DNA from: Corallococcus macrosporus DSM 14697
GTDB taxonomy: Bacteria > Myxococcota > Myxococcia > Myxococcales > Myxococcaceae
Length of the DNA: 64,000 bases
Direction of reading: 5' to 3'
Assembly (NCBI RefSeq): GCF_002305895.1
Contig: NZ_CP022203.1
Span: 2,644,501-2,708,500, forward strand
Positions 1 through 8,918 of the stretch are shown piece by piece (position 1 is the stretch's first letter; every line of letters begins with the position of its first letter). The position numbers and the translations under genes are program-made. Under the pieces are notes generated by a model. It ran no database searches and was not told the origin of the DNA. It worked only from the letters and a program-made list of their open reading frames with translations.

Positions 1-166
1 GCCCATCCGGGCCCAGGCTCCAGCCGTTGCGAACCGGCCCGCAGACGACGCCCTGGCTCACCACTTCGACGAGCCTTCCACCCTCCGGCACTTGCACGAC
101 GGGAGCGGCGGCGGCGAATCCCGCGGCCAGCAGCGAGGCGACGACGAGGAAACGGGCAGGGGGCAT
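1..166 (-). CDS. Secreted protein, N-terminal part only
   Basis: The frame starts at an ATG at 166 and runs off the left edge, so about 55 residues are visible. The N-terminus is a classical signal peptide: Met-Pro-Pro-Ala-Arg, then a hydrophobic stretch ending in several alanines (around residues 17-21), where signal peptidase I would cut. The start of the mature protein contains one cysteine (Val-Val-Cys-Gly). No family can be recognised from this fragment. The product is probably exported to the periplasm or beyond. It is transcribed leftward, like the FBP-domain gene upstream of it, with 56 bases between them. Confidence 0.6.
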   Translation of the reverse strand, partial: MPPARFLVVASLLAAGFAAAAPVVQVPEGGRLVEVVSQGVVCGPVRNGWSLGPDG

Positions 167-222
167 CACCTCGCTAAAGAGCGAAGGATGCCGCCACGGT
201 CAAGCCCGATTGCCCGAACGGC

Positions 223-693
223 TCAAGCGGCGGGCTGCGCTTCAATGCCCAAGGCCTCATGCGCGAAACGAAACATTCGTTCATTGAGCTTTCCGAGAAA
301 TTCGAGCGGGTGCCGGCCGGAGCGGTCCGCCGCGTCCTCCAGCTTCTCCTTGCACCGCAGGTCGGCGCAGAGGTTCACTCCCACGCGCCGTTTGCTGTCC
401 ACGGCGGTGGTGAGCAGGCACACCTCATGTGCGGAGCCGTAGCTGTGACACCACTCGCACATGCGGGTGACGGGCTCTCCGCCCAGCGAGTCCCGGCGGA
501 AGATGATGCCAATGGGCTTGCGGCTGCCCGGCGCGGAGAAGATGAGGTACACGCGCGCGCCCGACGTCTCCGTCCAGGCGAGGTAGTCCCGGACGAAGAG
601 CGGGAAGGTGATGCCGTCGGGCATCTCGATGACGCGTCGGTCTCTCGGGCGGAAGGACTCGATGAGCGCCCGGTCGTTTTCGAATCGGAACAC
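223..693 (-). CDS. FBP (EF-G-binding) domain zinc-finger protein
   Basis: A 156-residue protein of the FBP type. This family contains FusB/FusC-like treble-clef zinc fingers that bind elongation factor G. The C-terminal half has the zinc-ligand pattern Cys-Glu-Trp-Cys-His followed about 30 residues later by Cys-Ala-Asp-Leu-Arg-Cys, as in that family. I chose the GTG at 693 because AAGGAG lies five bases upstream and the protein then begins Val-Phe-Arg-Phe-Glu; the open frame extends to 756 without a better site. A translation-related role (ribosome or EF-G rescue) follows from the family. Fusidic acid resistance itself is not implied, because most homologues are housekeeping proteins of unknown role. 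Confidence 0.7.
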   Translation of the reverse strand: MFRFENDRALIESFRPRDRRVIEMPDGITFPLFVRDYLAWTETSGARVYLIFSAPGSRKPIGIIFRRDSLGGEPVTRMCEWCHSYGSAHEVCLLTTAVDSKRRVGVNLCADLRCKEKLEDAADRSGRHPLEFLGKLNERMFRFAHEALGIEAQPAA

Positions 694-1060
694 GGCTGCT
701 CCTTGGAGAACATCTGCCCCTAACAGTGGGGCATGTTCGCCGCCACCGGAACCCACCGGCGGGGCGAGCGCTCGCCCGGTGCACGCGCGTCCAGGGAGGG
801 CCCCGGCGGCTATTCCCCGCCGCCTCGCGCCGAGGTAGACAGGCCGTGCCGGACGGTGATGGGCACCGCCCCGCGCAACCCGCTGGAGGCTTCATGAACT
901 CGCCCCTTGTGCTCGACGCGGTGGAAGTCCTGTTCACCTCGAGGGCGCGCGCCGTCTAGCTGGCCGAGAAGGTCCCGCACAGCGCGGTATTCCGCTCCCC
1001 GGGGTGCCCTGAACAACCAGGTGCGCCGCTGGCACCGCTGTGTCCGGAGTCCTTCAAACC
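694..1060. other. Intergenic region upstream of rsgA
   Basis: This is a divergent region of 367 bases between the leftward FBP-domain gene and rightward rsgA. Apart from the short frame at 894-959 I see no convincing gene, RNA or promoter box. Open frames crossing it look like GC-driven shadows. Confidence 0.5.
894..959 (+). CDS. Possible 21-residue peptide upstream of rsgA
   Basis: A short frame starts with ATG at 894, preceded by GGAGG (885-889) with four bases between them, and stops with TAG at 957-959. It lies 101 bases upstream of the rsgA start on the same strand. It could be an upstream leader peptide or the remnant of a gene. The peptide resembles nothing I know and has no run of one amino acid. 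The strong ribosome-binding site is the only support, so confidence is low. Confidence 0.2.
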   Translation: MNSPLVLDAVEVLFTSRARAV

Positions 1061-2146
1061 ATGTCGCTCGAAACCCTCGGCTGGGGTCCAGCCTTCGAAG
1101 ACGCCTTCTCGTCGCTCCTCTCGCAGTCCACGCTCTCGCTCGTCCCTGGCCGCGTCGTGCGCCAGCAGCGCGGGCTCCTCACGGTCCAGACGGCAACGCG
1201 CACCCTGCTGGCGCGCACCGCGGGCCGGCTCCTCCACCAGGCGCCCGGCGCCGAGTCCCTGCCCACCATTGGTGACTGGGTGGCGCTCCAGCTCCCCGAC
1301 GGGGACGGCGAGGCGCTGCTCCACGCCGTGCTGCCTCGCCGCGGCGTGCTGGCGCGGCGTGAGGCCGGCAGCGAGCGGGACGGCCAGCTCATCGCCGCCA
1401 ACCTGGACGTGGTGTTCCTGGCCGCCGGGTTGGATGGCAACTTCAACCCCCGCCGCATCGAGCGGGCGCTGGCGCTGGCGTGGAGCAGCGGCGCCTCGCC
1501 CGTGGTGGTGCTCACCAAGGCGGACCTGCATCCCGACGCGGCCTCGCTCGCGGCCGAGGTGGAGGACCTGGCCCCGGGCGTGCCGGTGCTGGCCCTGAGC
1601 GCCTGGACGGGCGAGGGCGTGGAGGTGCTGCGCGCGTGGCTGCCGGCGGGGAAGACGGGCGTGCTGCTCGGCTCCTCCGGCGTGGGCAAGTCCACGCTCG
1701 TCAACCGGCTCCTGGGCGAGGCGCGGCTGGCCACCCAGGCCGTCCGCGCCGAGGACGACAAGGGCCGCCACACCACCACGCACCGGGAGCTGTTCGTGCT
1801 CCCCGGCGGCGGGATGCTCATTGACGGGCCCGGCATGCGCGAGCTGGGGTTGTGGGGCGAGGACGACGGCGTCGAGCAGACGTTCCCCGACATCCTCGAG
1901 CTCGCCGCTGGCTGCCGTTTCACGGACTGCCAGCACCAGCGCGAGCCCGGCTGCGCGGTGCGCGACGCCGTGGCGGCGGGGGCGCTGCCCGGGTCGCGGC
2001 TCGCCAGCTACGAGCGGCTGCGGCGCGAGCGGGCCTACCAGGCCCGGCAGGGCAACGCGTCCTCCGAGCGCGACAACCGGCGCCATGAGCGCAGCAGGAC
2101 GCTGATGGGCTGGGAGGCTTCACGCTCCAAGCGCCGGCGGAGCTGA
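1061..2146 (+). CDS. rsgA: Ribosome small-subunit-dependent GTPase A
   Basis: RsgA (YjeQ family) is a cytoplasmic GTPase that assists the last steps of 30S subunit maturation. The protein is 361 residues, normal for the family. The GTPase motifs are in the circularly permuted order: Thr-Lys-Ala-Asp (G4) first, then Gly-Ser-Ser-Gly-Val-Gly-Lys-Ser (P-loop), then Asp-Gly-Pro-Gly (G3). A zinc site follows, with spacing Cys-X4-Cys-X-His-X5-Cys near the C-terminus. The N-terminal region would be the OB fold. I chose ATG 1061 (Met-Ser-Leu-Glu-Thr-Leu-Gly-Trp); the frame also has a GTG at 1040. It stands alone, with the TAXI gene 113 bases downstream. Confidence 0.93.
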   Translation: MSLETLGWGPAFEDAFSSLLSQSTLSLVPGRVVRQQRGLLTVQTATRTLLARTAGRLLHQAPGAESLPTIGDWVALQLPDGDGEALLHAVLPRRGVLARREAGSERDGQLIAANLDVVFLAAGLDGNFNPRRIERALALAWSSGASPVVVLTKADLHPDAASLAAEVEDLAPGVPVLALSAWTGEGVEVLRAWLPAGKTGVLLGSSGVGKSTLVNRLLGEARLATQAVRAEDDKGRHTTTHRELFVLPGGGMLIDGPGMRELGLWGEDDGVEQTFPDILELAAGCRFTDCQHQREPGCAVRDAVAAGALPGSRLASYERLRRERAYQARQGNASSERDNRRHERSRTLMGWEASRSKRRRS

Positions 2147-2259
2147 GTCAGCCGTCCCTCGGGAGGCGGGTGGAATGACCGCCTCCTGACTGCCCGGCCG
2201 CTGGCGTGGCGGCCGGGCACGGCCTCGGGTGCGCGCGGCGTCTATACTCCGCGCCCATC

Positions 2260-3630
2260 ATGAAGAAGGACACGCTCAAGGAGCGCCTGCGCCGGACGCT
2301 GCGGTGGGACCTCTGGCTGACGCTGGGGCCCGCGCTCGTCATCGTCAGCATCGCATTCGCCGTCACGTTCTACTTCGTCAAGCCCGCGCCGCCGAAGAAG
2401 CTGGTCATCGCCGCGGCGGGGGACGAGGGCGGCTTCCGGTACTTCGCGCGCAAGTATCAGGAAATCCTCGCGAAGCACGGCGTCACGGTGGAGATCGTTC
2501 CGACGGATGGCTCCCTCACCAGCATCAAGCTGTTGGAGGACGCGGGCTCGAACGTGGACGTGGCCTTCGTCCAGAGCGGGACGTCCGACTCGACGAAGGC
2601 GCCGCACGTCGTGTCCCTGGGGAGCCTCTCCTACGTGCCGCTGTGGGTCTTCTACCGGGGGGAGCCCATCACGGACTTGTACGCCTTGCAGGGCAAGCGC
2701 ATCGTCGTGGGGCCCGACGAGAGCGGCACGCGCGCCTTGTCCACGAAGCTGCTGGAGGCCAACGGCGTGGGCGGGCCCTCCACGGTGCTGCTGAACCTGG
2801 GGCGCGACGAGGCCATCGAGCAGCTCAAGCAGGGCAAGGTGGACGCCGTCTTCATCGTGTCGCCCGCGGAGTCCCCGCCCGTGCAGCGGCTCGCGCGGGT
2901 GCCGGACATCAACCTCCTGAGCTTCTCGCGAGGCGAGGCCTACGTGCGCCGCTTCCCCTATCTGTCCCGGCAGGTGCTGCCGCGCGGCGTGCTCGACCTG
3001 GCGGCGGACGTGCCGGACCATGACGTGGTGCTGCTGGCGCCCACCGCGAACCTGGTGGCCACGGACGCGCTGCATCCGGCGCTGGCCTATCTCCTGATGC
3101 GCGCGGCCAGCGAGGTCCACGGCAAGGCCGGCATCCTGGACCGCACGGGGGAGTTCCCCGCGGCGCTCGAAGCGGGCTTCCCCCTCAGCGGCGAGGCGCG
3201 CCGGTACTACGAGTCCGGCGTTCCGCTCCTGCACCGCTACCTGCCGTTCTGGGCCGCCAACCTGGTGGACCGGCTCTGGGTGATGCTGGTGCCCTTCATC
3301 GCCGTCCTGGTGCCCCTGGGCCGGGTGGCGCCGGCGCTGTACCAGTGGCGGGTGCGCTCGCGCATCTTCCGCTGGTACGCGCGGCTGAAGGAAATCGAGC
3401 TGCAGCTTGAGGAGAGCCCGGGGCGGGAGATGCTGGACGACATGCTGACGCGGCTCGACGAGGCCGAGCGGGAGGTGAACCGCATCCCCATGCCGCTGGC
3501 CTACGCGGAGAACCTCTACTTCTTCCGCGAGCACGTCGACGTGGTCCGCCGCCGGCTCATCCGCCGCATCTCCGAGTCCGCCGAGCCCGCGCCGCCCCAG
3601 GCGCTGACGGCGCGCGAGAGCACCGGCTAG
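2260..3630 (+). CDS. TAXI-family TRAP-type solute-binding protein, membrane-anchored
   Basis: A 456-residue protein of the TAXI family, the substrate-binding components of some TRAP transporters. After a short basic N-terminus there is one hydrophobic segment (about residues 18-38). The periplasmic binding domain follows, opening with Lys-Leu-Val-Ile-Ala-Ala-Ala-Gly and containing the typical Gly-Ser-X-X-Asn/Ser-X-Lys region. Near residues 335-365 a second hydrophobic segment appears, then a charged cytoplasmic-looking tail with coiled-coil character. TRAP permease genes (DctQM) are not adjacent, so this may be a stand-alone sensor-like or orphan binding protein. ATG 2260 is preferred over the upstream in-frame start at 2206 because it places the hydrophobic anchor correctly. 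Confidence 0.82.
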   Translation: MKKDTLKERLRRTLRWDLWLTLGPALVIVSIAFAVTFYFVKPAPPKKLVIAAAGDEGGFRYFARKYQEILAKHGVTVEIVPTDGSLTSIKLLEDAGSNVDVAFVQSGTSDSTKAPHVVSLGSLSYVPLWVFYRGEPITDLYALQGKRIVVGPDESGTRALSTKLLEANGVGGPSTVLLNLGRDEAIEQLKQGKVDAVFIVSPAESPPVQRLARVPDINLLSFSRGEAYVRRFPYLSRQVLPRGVLDLAADVPDHDVVLLAPTANLVATDALHPALAYLLMRAASEVHGKAGILDRTGEFPAALEAGFPLSGEARRYYESGVPLLHRYLPFWAANLVDRLWVMLVPFIAVLVPLGRVAPALYQWRVRSRIFRWYARLKEIELQLEESPGREMLDDMLTRLDEAEREVNRIPMPLAYAENLYFFREHVDVVRRRLIRRISESAEPAPPQALTARESTG

Positions 3631-3633
3631 CCA

Positions 3634-3664
3634 GGGCGCTTCCTGGGGCCGCCCGGAAGCGCCC
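3634..3664 (+). terminator. Hairpin directly after the TAXI gene
   Basis: A perfect 10-bp stem (3634-3643 with 3655-3664) and an 11-base loop start four bases after the TAXI stop codon. No T-run follows, so it may be an RNA 3'-end stabiliser or a Rho-dependent stop rather than a classical intrinsic terminator. Confidence 0.5.
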
Positions 3665-3815
3665 GCGTCCGCGCGTCCGTCCGCGGGGCTCGCACTTCGC
3701 GTGAATGTGTGGCCGTGTGGGCCGGGCGCGGCGCCAGGCGGCTCGAAGAAAAACGCAGCGGTGGCCTCAAGGTTTTCGGCGCCGCGCGTTTTGAATTTCG
3801 AAGTGGGGATGGGGA

Positions 3816-3924
3816 GGAAGCAAGCCCGGGGGGGCTGTTGCTTCCAGGAGGGGGATGGCGCGCCGCAGTCGGGCCGCGCAGTCATTGGGAGCACGTCGAG
3901 GGGGCGTGCTCCCAATGTTTTTTT
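3816..3924 (+). ncRNA. Candidate small RNA with three stem-loops
   Basis: Between the TAXI gene and the convergent lipoprotein operon lies a 422-base gap with no gene. On the plus strand it shows three consecutive hairpins. The first is 3816-3823 with 3838-3845, continued inside by 3824-3827 with 3832-3835 around a GGGG loop. The second, weaker, is 3858-3862 with 3875-3879. The third is a 13-bp stem, 3883-3895 with 3905-3917, followed by seven Ts. The TAXI gene already has its own hairpin at 3634, so this terminator probably ends a separate short transcript. The 5' end is unknown; an AT-richer patch at 3744-3800 could hold its promoter. It could instead be a long 3' UTR. Confidence 0.45.
3883..3924 (+). 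terminator. Strong intrinsic terminator
   Basis: A perfect 13-bp stem (3883-3895 / 3905-3917) with a nine-base G-rich loop is followed immediately by seven Ts (3918-3924). The minus strand has no matching U-tract, so it acts rightward. Such AT-rich tails are rare in this GC-rich window. Confidence 0.85.
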
Positions 3925-4052
3925 CTGGAGCTCTCGTTCGAGCGGCTCACGCGGCGGGGAGTGCGTCGGGGGGCGCGCTCCCCGCTGTGTCTTTTGGGGG
4001 GCATGGCCCCGGCCGGGCCCGGTCTCCCGGGCGCCGGCCCCGCGCCGTGAGG

Positions 4053-4553
4053 CTACTCGGCGTTGGACGAGGGGAGGACCTTGATGGGCTGACCGTCGTC
4101 GCCCGTGACGGTGGTCCCCTCGGTCTTCTGCTGCGCCGCCGTGGGCGTGCCCACCGCGAAGCTGAACACCCGCGACAGGTGCGTGCCCCGGAAGTCACCG
4201 GTGACGGTGACGACGAGGTGCGACTGGCCCTCACCCGGGGTGAACTCCACGTCGAACTCGGACACGGCGTCCTGGACGAAGCTGCCACCGGTGACGGGGG
4301 TGGCGGCGCTCCGCACGGCGAGGCCGTCCACGCCGGAGATGCTGACCTGGACGTCGGTCGCCGGTGCGTCGAAGCGCACGGAGACCTGGGCCTGGTCCTC
4401 ACCCAGCTTCGCGTTCACCGTCACCGGCGCGCCGGCCTTCTGGGTGTCCGCGCTGTCTCCAGGCGTGGGGTTCGACTTCGACGGGGAGGTGCAGGCCACC
4501 TGCGCCGTGAGCGCGAGGAGGCTGGACAGGGCTGCGATTGCCTTGAAGTTCAT
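4053..4553 (-). CDS. Small lipoprotein of unknown function
   Basis: A 166-residue exported protein. It begins with a signal peptide ending Leu-Thr-Ala-Gln-Val-Ala-Cys, so lipidation at the cysteine (about residue 21) is likely, although Gln at -3 is atypical for a lipobox. A Ser/Pro/Thr/Asp-rich linker follows. The rest alternates Val/Ser/Thr-rich strands and looks like one beta-sandwich (Ig-like) domain. No catalytic motif is seen. It starts 13 bases after the stop of the metalloprotease-like lipoprotein gene, so the two are almost certainly co-transcribed and may act together at the cell surface. Confidence 0.7.
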   Translation of the reverse strand: MNFKAIAALSSLLALTAQVACTSPSKSNPTPGDSADTQKAGAPVTVNAKLGEDQAQVSVRFDAPATDVQVSISGVDGLAVRSAATPVTGGSFVQDAVSEFDVEFTPGEGQSHLVVTVTGDFRGTHLSRVFSFAVGTPTAAQQKTEGTTVTGDDGQPIKVLPSSNAE

Positions 4554-4566
4554 GTGCGCTCCGGAA

Positions 4567-6210
4567 TCACTGCGGCGTGATGGAGAGGGTGGGGAAGGGG
4601 CTGTAGTTGCCGGCTGTCTCCTTGAAGCCGAACACCACGACGACGTACGTCGTGTCCGCCTGCGTCGGGACGGTCACGGTCTCCGAGCCGGCGTAGCCGA
4701 TGTCCGACTGCGCCAGGCTCCTGCCCAGGCCATAGACTTCAACGCCGACGTCCTGATTCGGGTGGGCCGCGGTGATGGTCAGCGTCTGCCCCGTGCCAGT
4801 GAAGACGTAATACTGGTTCTGCGCGCGCTTGTTGAAGTCGAGCCCGCCCACCAGCGGCACCTCGGTGCTGTACGGGACGCGCGGCACGTTGGTGTAGATG
4901 GCCCGCAGCGGGGTGTCCCCATCCCCGAAGTCCGAGGAGATGGACCCGATGTTGTAGTGGGTCAGCAGCTGGTACACGTCCGGGGTGCTGACGCCGGACT
5001 GGGCGATGAGGCCGTTGATGAACGAGCCGATGGTGGTCAGCGCGGGCGTCGACTTCTGCGGCCCGACGAGCACGTCGTAGAGGATGCCCAGGTCGTACGA
5101 CACCATGTCGTACGGCTCGTTGGTGCCGGAGTCGTACAAGTCATAGAGCAGCCGGAAGACGCTCATCTCGGAGAAGGCGCCCTTGCGCGGGTCGTCCGGG
5201 CTGGTGGTGGGCTCGCTCTCCGCGTCGAAGCCGAAGGCGGCCAGCGTGGAGCCGCTCCACAGCGTGTCCACGTAGATGGGCTCGGGCAGCAGGATGCTGG
5301 CGAGCGCGTTGCCGTAGCCCTCGCCGAAGGCGAGGCGCGGGTCCAGGAGGTCACCGCTGGAGTGCGGCCCGCCCGGGCTGTCCGCGCGCGACAGGTTGGC
5401 CTCGAAGTAGTGCCCCCACTCGTGGACGATGACGTGGGCGTCGAACTCGTCGGTGTCCACGCCGTCCCGGCCCAGCACGTAGATTTCGTTCTCCGTGAAG
5501 GAGAAGTGCGAGGTGCCGATGTTGCCCTGGGCCTTGCTGCCCGACTGGGGCACGTTCTTCGGGCTCCAGTTCACCTTGAGCAGCGGGAACTGGACCGGCC
5601 GCACGTCCATGAAGGCCCGCGACGCGGTGTACATGCTGTCCAGGATGGCGAAGGGGGCCGCGACGCGCCGGCTGGCGGTGTAGGTGGTGCCCGCCCAGCC
5701 ATGGGTGGCGTGCAGGTCCTTGGTCGTCACGGACGTGGAGATGCTGTCACCCACCGCCCAGATGGCGTTGTTGTCGGTGTTGTCCTCAATCTGGATTTCC
5801 GGCTCGGTCGTCTTGGCGAGCGCGACCACCGTCAACGCGTCGCTGCCAGACGGCGTGTACGTGACGGTGTAGCGGCCCTCCTGGTCCGTCGTGCCATCGA
5901 CGAGCACCCGGGTGCCCTGCCGCACCTGGACGACGGCGTTGCGCACGGGCCGCACGGAGGCCTGGGTGAACTCCAGGGTCCCCCGCCGAGTGGAGGGTGA
6001 GTACACGGCCGGGACGAAGTCATACGTCACCTGGCCGCTCAGGGTGACGGGGTCTCCCGGGGGGCCGCCCCCGCCTCCGTCGCCCCCGCCACCGTCTCCA
6101 TCACCATCTCCGTCACCATCACCGGGACACGCAGTTGTGAGCGCCAGGGTGAATGCGAGCGCCAGCACCCTGCGGGTGAGGCGTCGGGTCGGCTTGCGAG
6201 TCACGTCCAT
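4567..6210 (-). CDS. Lipoprotein with HEXXH motif, putative zinc protease
   Basis: A 547-residue surface lipoprotein. The signal peptide ends Leu-Ala-Leu-Thr-Thr-Ala-Cys and is followed by an alternating Gly/Asp linker of about 20 residues. A carboxypeptidase-regulatory-like beta domain comes next (Ser-Gly-Gln-Val-Thr-Tyr-Asp opening, about 50-130). The middle contains His-Glu-Trp-Gly-His at about residue 262, the zinc-binding motif of gluzincin-type metalloproteases, so proteolytic activity is inferred. The C-terminus (about 460-547) resembles a pre-peptidase C-terminal beta domain. ATG 6210 is chosen because GGGGGAGAG lies just upstream; the frame is open to 6240. It is the first gene of a two-gene operon with the small lipoprotein downstream. 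Confidence 0.72.
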   Translation of the reverse strand: MDVTRKPTRRLTRRVLALAFTLALTTACPGDGDGDGDGDGGGGDGGGGGPPGDPVTLSGQVTYDFVPAVYSPSTRRGTLEFTQASVRPVRNAVVQVRQGTRVLVDGTTDQEGRYTVTYTPSGSDALTVVALAKTTEPEIQIEDNTDNNAIWAVGDSISTSVTTKDLHATHGWAGTTYTASRRVAAPFAILDSMYTASRAFMDVRPVQFPLLKVNWSPKNVPQSGSKAQGNIGTSHFSFTENEIYVLGRDGVDTDEFDAHVIVHEWGHYFEANLSRADSPGGPHSSGDLLDPRLAFGEGYGNALASILLPEPIYVDTLWSGSTLAAFGFDAESEPTTSPDDPRKGAFSEMSVFRLLYDLYDSGTNEPYDMVSYDLGILYDVLVGPQKSTPALTTIGSFINGLIAQSGVSTPDVYQLLTHYNIGSISSDFGDGDTPLRAIYTNVPRVPYSTEVPLVGGLDFNKRAQNQYYVFTGTGQTLTITAAHPNQDVGVEVYGLGRSLAQSDIGYAGSETVTVPTQADTTYVVVVFGFKETAGNYSPFPTLSITPQ

Positions 6211-6326
6211 TCGGTTCTCTCCCCCTTGCCTCTCGAGCATTCGAGGGCAGGCGGAGCATTGTCGACAAGTCCGCGGCCAACTTCAAACGCACATCGACCG
6301 CGGACCCGGACCCGCTGGAGGCCGAC

Positions 6327-8786
6327 TCAAGGCAGCGGCCCGTCCACCAGGCGGAGCACGTCCGCCAGCACACCGGCCGCCGTCACCGCCGCGCCCGCGC
6401 CGTAGCCGCGAATCACCAGCGGTGTGGGGCTGTAGCGCTCCGAGGTGAAGCTGAGCGCGTTCTCTCCGCCCTTCACCGCCGCCAGCGGGTGCGCCAGGGG
6501 CACCGGCACGAGCCCGACGAAGCAGCCCTCCTCCGTGACGCTGCCCAGGTAGCGCAGCACCTTGCCCTCCACGCGGAGCGCCTCCACGCGGCGCTGGAAG
6601 GCGGCGTCCACCTGGGGGAGCCGGGCCAGGAAGTCCTCCAGCGGCCCGGTGGCGTCGAAGTCCGGCGGCAGCAGGGAGTCCAGCGTCACCTGCTCCAGCT
6701 CCAGGGTGCGCCCCAGCTCGCGCGCGAGGATGAGCACCTTACGCGCCACGTCCGTGCCGTGGAGGTCATCGCGCGGGTCCGGCTCCGTGAAGCGCTTCTC
6801 CATGGCGGTGCCCACCGCCTGGGACAGGGGGACGCCTTCCTCCGTCAGGCCCAGGATGAACGACAGCGAGCCGGAGAGGATGCCCTCCACGCGCAGCACC
6901 CGGTCCCCGGTGCGCAGCATGTTCTTCAGCGTGTCGATGACGGGCAGCGCCGCGCCCACGTTCGTCTCGTAGAGGAAGCGGCGCTGGTGGCGGGAGGCCG
7001 TATCGCGCAGCTTGCGGTAGTGGCTCCACGGGCCGGCGTTGGCCTTCTTGTTCGCGGTGACGACGTGGAGCCCGGCCTCCATCAGCGACGGGTAGGCCTG
7101 GGCGATGTCCTCGCTGCTGGTGCAGTCCACGAAGACGGGCCGGCCCGGGCGCTTGGCGCGGGCCCAGTCCCGGAAGGCGTCCAGGGGCGCGCCGTCACCG
7201 CTGGCCGACAGCCGCTGCTTCCAGTCCTCCAGGGGGAGGCCCTCGCTCGCCGCGACGAAGCGCTTGCTGTTGGCGATGACGCACACGCGCAGGTCCAGGC
7301 CGTGCGCGCGCAGCTTGGGGGCCTGTTGGTGGACCTGCTTGAGCAGCTCGCCGCCCACGCTGCCCACGCCGGCCAGCAGCAGCTCCACCACCTCCGTGGT
7401 GCCGAAGCAGCGCCCGTGCACGTGCGCCAGGGCGCGCGGGCCATCCGTCTCCGCGATGACGGCGGAGATGCTGCGCTCGCTGGAGCCCTGGGCGATGGCG
7501 GCGATGCTGCACCCCACGTCCGCCAGCGCGCTGAAGAAGGTGCCGGCCACGCCCACGCGGTGGCGCATGCCGTCGCCGACGATGCTGAGCACCGCGAGCC
7601 CGCGCTGCTGTTCGATGGTGTCCACCTTGCCCGCCGCGCGCTCCATCTCGAACGCCGCTTGGAGGGCCTGCACCGCGCGCTCCGCGTCCGCCTGCTGGAC
7701 GCAGAAGCTGATGGAGCACTCGCTGGAGCCCTGGGTGATGAGCACCACGGAGATGCTGGCGTGGGCCATGGCCTCGAAGACGCGGGCGGCGGTGCCGGGG
7801 ACGCCCTTGAGGCCCGCGCCGGCCAGGTTCACCAGCGCGATGCCGGGCAGGAAGGAGAGGCCCCGCACCGGGTGCTCGGGCGGCGCGGCGTCGTCGGTGA
7901 CGCGGGTGCCCGGGTGCTCGGGGCGGAAGCTGTTGCAGACGCGCACGGGGATGCCGCGCTCGCGCGCCGGCGCAATCGTCTTGGGGTGGAGCACCTTGGC
8001 GCCGAAGTACGCCAGCTCCATGGCCTCCTCGAAGCTCACCTCTGGCAGGGGGAAGGCCTCCGGCACCAGGCGCGGGTCCGCGCTGAAGATGCCGTCCACG
8101 TCCGTCCAGATTTCCAGCAGCTCCGCGTCCAGCGCCGCCGCCGCCAGCGCCGCCGAGTAGTCCGAGCCGCCCCGGCCCAGGCACATCGTCTTGCCCCGGG
8201 CGTCACCGCCGAAGAAGCCCGGCATCAGCATCAGGCCCGGGCCGCTGGCCTCGCGCAGCGGCGTGAAGCGCGCCCGGCTCTCCTCCTGGAGCGGCGTGGC
8301 CTGGAGCGGGTCCCCCGCGCAGAGGATGACGTCCCGCGGCTCCACCGCGTGCGGCGCCAGGCCGCGCGCGTGCATCAGCGCGCCCAGAATCAGGCACGAG
8401 GCGCGCTCGCCCAGGCCGGACAGGTGCGCGAGCACGGCGGGCGAGCACTCGCGCAGCAGCCCCACGCCCTGGAGCAGGCCCCGCAGCTCCGTGGCAAGCG
8501 TGGACAGGCCCTCCTCCAGGGAGCGCAGCCGGGCCTCCCCCAGCTCCGCCGCCAGCTCGCTGACGATGCCCCGGTGGATGTCCTCGAAGCGGCCGTGGAG
8601 CGACTCCACCGGCTGGCCCTCCTGCGCGGCGCGGGCCGCGTCCACCAGGAGGTTGGTGATGCCGGACACGGCCGAGGCCACCACCATCACCCGCGTCTCC
8701 CTGCGCGCCGCCGCGGCCAGGTCCGCCACGCCGCGCATCCGCTCGGCGTTGCCCACGCTCGTCCCGCCGAACTTCATCACCCTCAT
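6327..8786 (-). CDS. thrA: Bifunctional aspartokinase / homoserine dehydrogenase I
   Basis: ThrA phosphorylates aspartate and later reduces aspartate semialdehyde to homoserine, the committed steps toward threonine (and methionine). The 819-residue length is essentially that of enterobacterial ThrA. The aspartokinase signature Lys-Phe-Gly-Gly-Thr-Ser-Val-Gly opens the protein. Two ACT-type regulatory regions with the Gln-Gly-Ser-Ser-Glu motif lie in the middle (about 325-460). The homoserine dehydrogenase Rossmann motif (Gly-Val-Gly-Ser-Val-Gly-Gly) begins near 470. The start ATG 8786 has GGGGGAGGTG just upstream. Threonine feedback through the ACT domains is known for the family, and the sequence upstream adds transcriptional attenuation by a Thr-rich leader peptide. 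No thrB or thrC is adjacent. Confidence 0.95.
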   Translation of the reverse strand: MRVMKFGGTSVGNAERMRGVADLAAAARRETRVMVVASAVSGITNLLVDAARAAQEGQPVESLHGRFEDIHRGIVSELAAELGEARLRSLEEGLSTLATELRGLLQGVGLLRECSPAVLAHLSGLGERASCLILGALMHARGLAPHAVEPRDVILCAGDPLQATPLQEESRARFTPLREASGPGLMLMPGFFGGDARGKTMCLGRGGSDYSAALAAAALDAELLEIWTDVDGIFSADPRLVPEAFPLPEVSFEEAMELAYFGAKVLHPKTIAPARERGIPVRVCNSFRPEHPGTRVTDDAAPPEHPVRGLSFLPGIALVNLAGAGLKGVPGTAARVFEAMAHASISVVLITQGSSECSISFCVQQADAERAVQALQAAFEMERAAGKVDTIEQQRGLAVLSIVGDGMRHRVGVAGTFFSALADVGCSIAAIAQGSSERSISAVIAETDGPRALAHVHGRCFGTTEVVELLLAGVGSVGGELLKQVHQQAPKLRAHGLDLRVCVIANSKRFVAASEGLPLEDWKQRLSASGDGAPLDAFRDWARAKRPGRPVFVDCTSSEDIAQAYPSLMEAGLHVVTANKKANAGPWSHYRKLRDTASRHQRRFLYETNVGAALPVIDTLKNMLRTGDRVLRVEGILSGSLSFILGLTEEGVPLSQAVGTAMEKRFTEPDPRDDLHGTDVARKVLILARELGRTLELEQVTLDSLLPPDFDATGPLEDFLARLPQVDAAFQRRVEALRVEGKVLRYLGSVTEEGCFVGLVPVPLAHPLAAVKGGENALSFTSERYSPTPLVIRGYGAGAAVTAAGVLADVLRLVDGPLP

Positions 8787-8882
8787 GAGCGCACCTCCCC
8801 CGGGCGTGCGGCGGGGCGGGGCGGCTGCTTCGGCGAAGTCGTCTGCGGGGAGGGCTGCATGTCGGGGCTCCTACGGCATGTG

Positions 8883-8918
8883 AAAACAAAAAAGCCCCGC
8901 GCCGGAGAGCGCGGGGCC
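8883..8918 (-). terminator. Attenuator terminator of thrA
   Basis: On the minus strand the arms 8910-8917 and 8894-8901 form a perfect 8-bp GC stem with an eight-base loop. A U-rich tract follows (UUUUUUGUUUU, 8893-8883). It lies between the leader peptide stop (8945) and the thrA start (8786), so it would end transcription before thrA unless the antiterminator forms. Confidence 0.85.
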
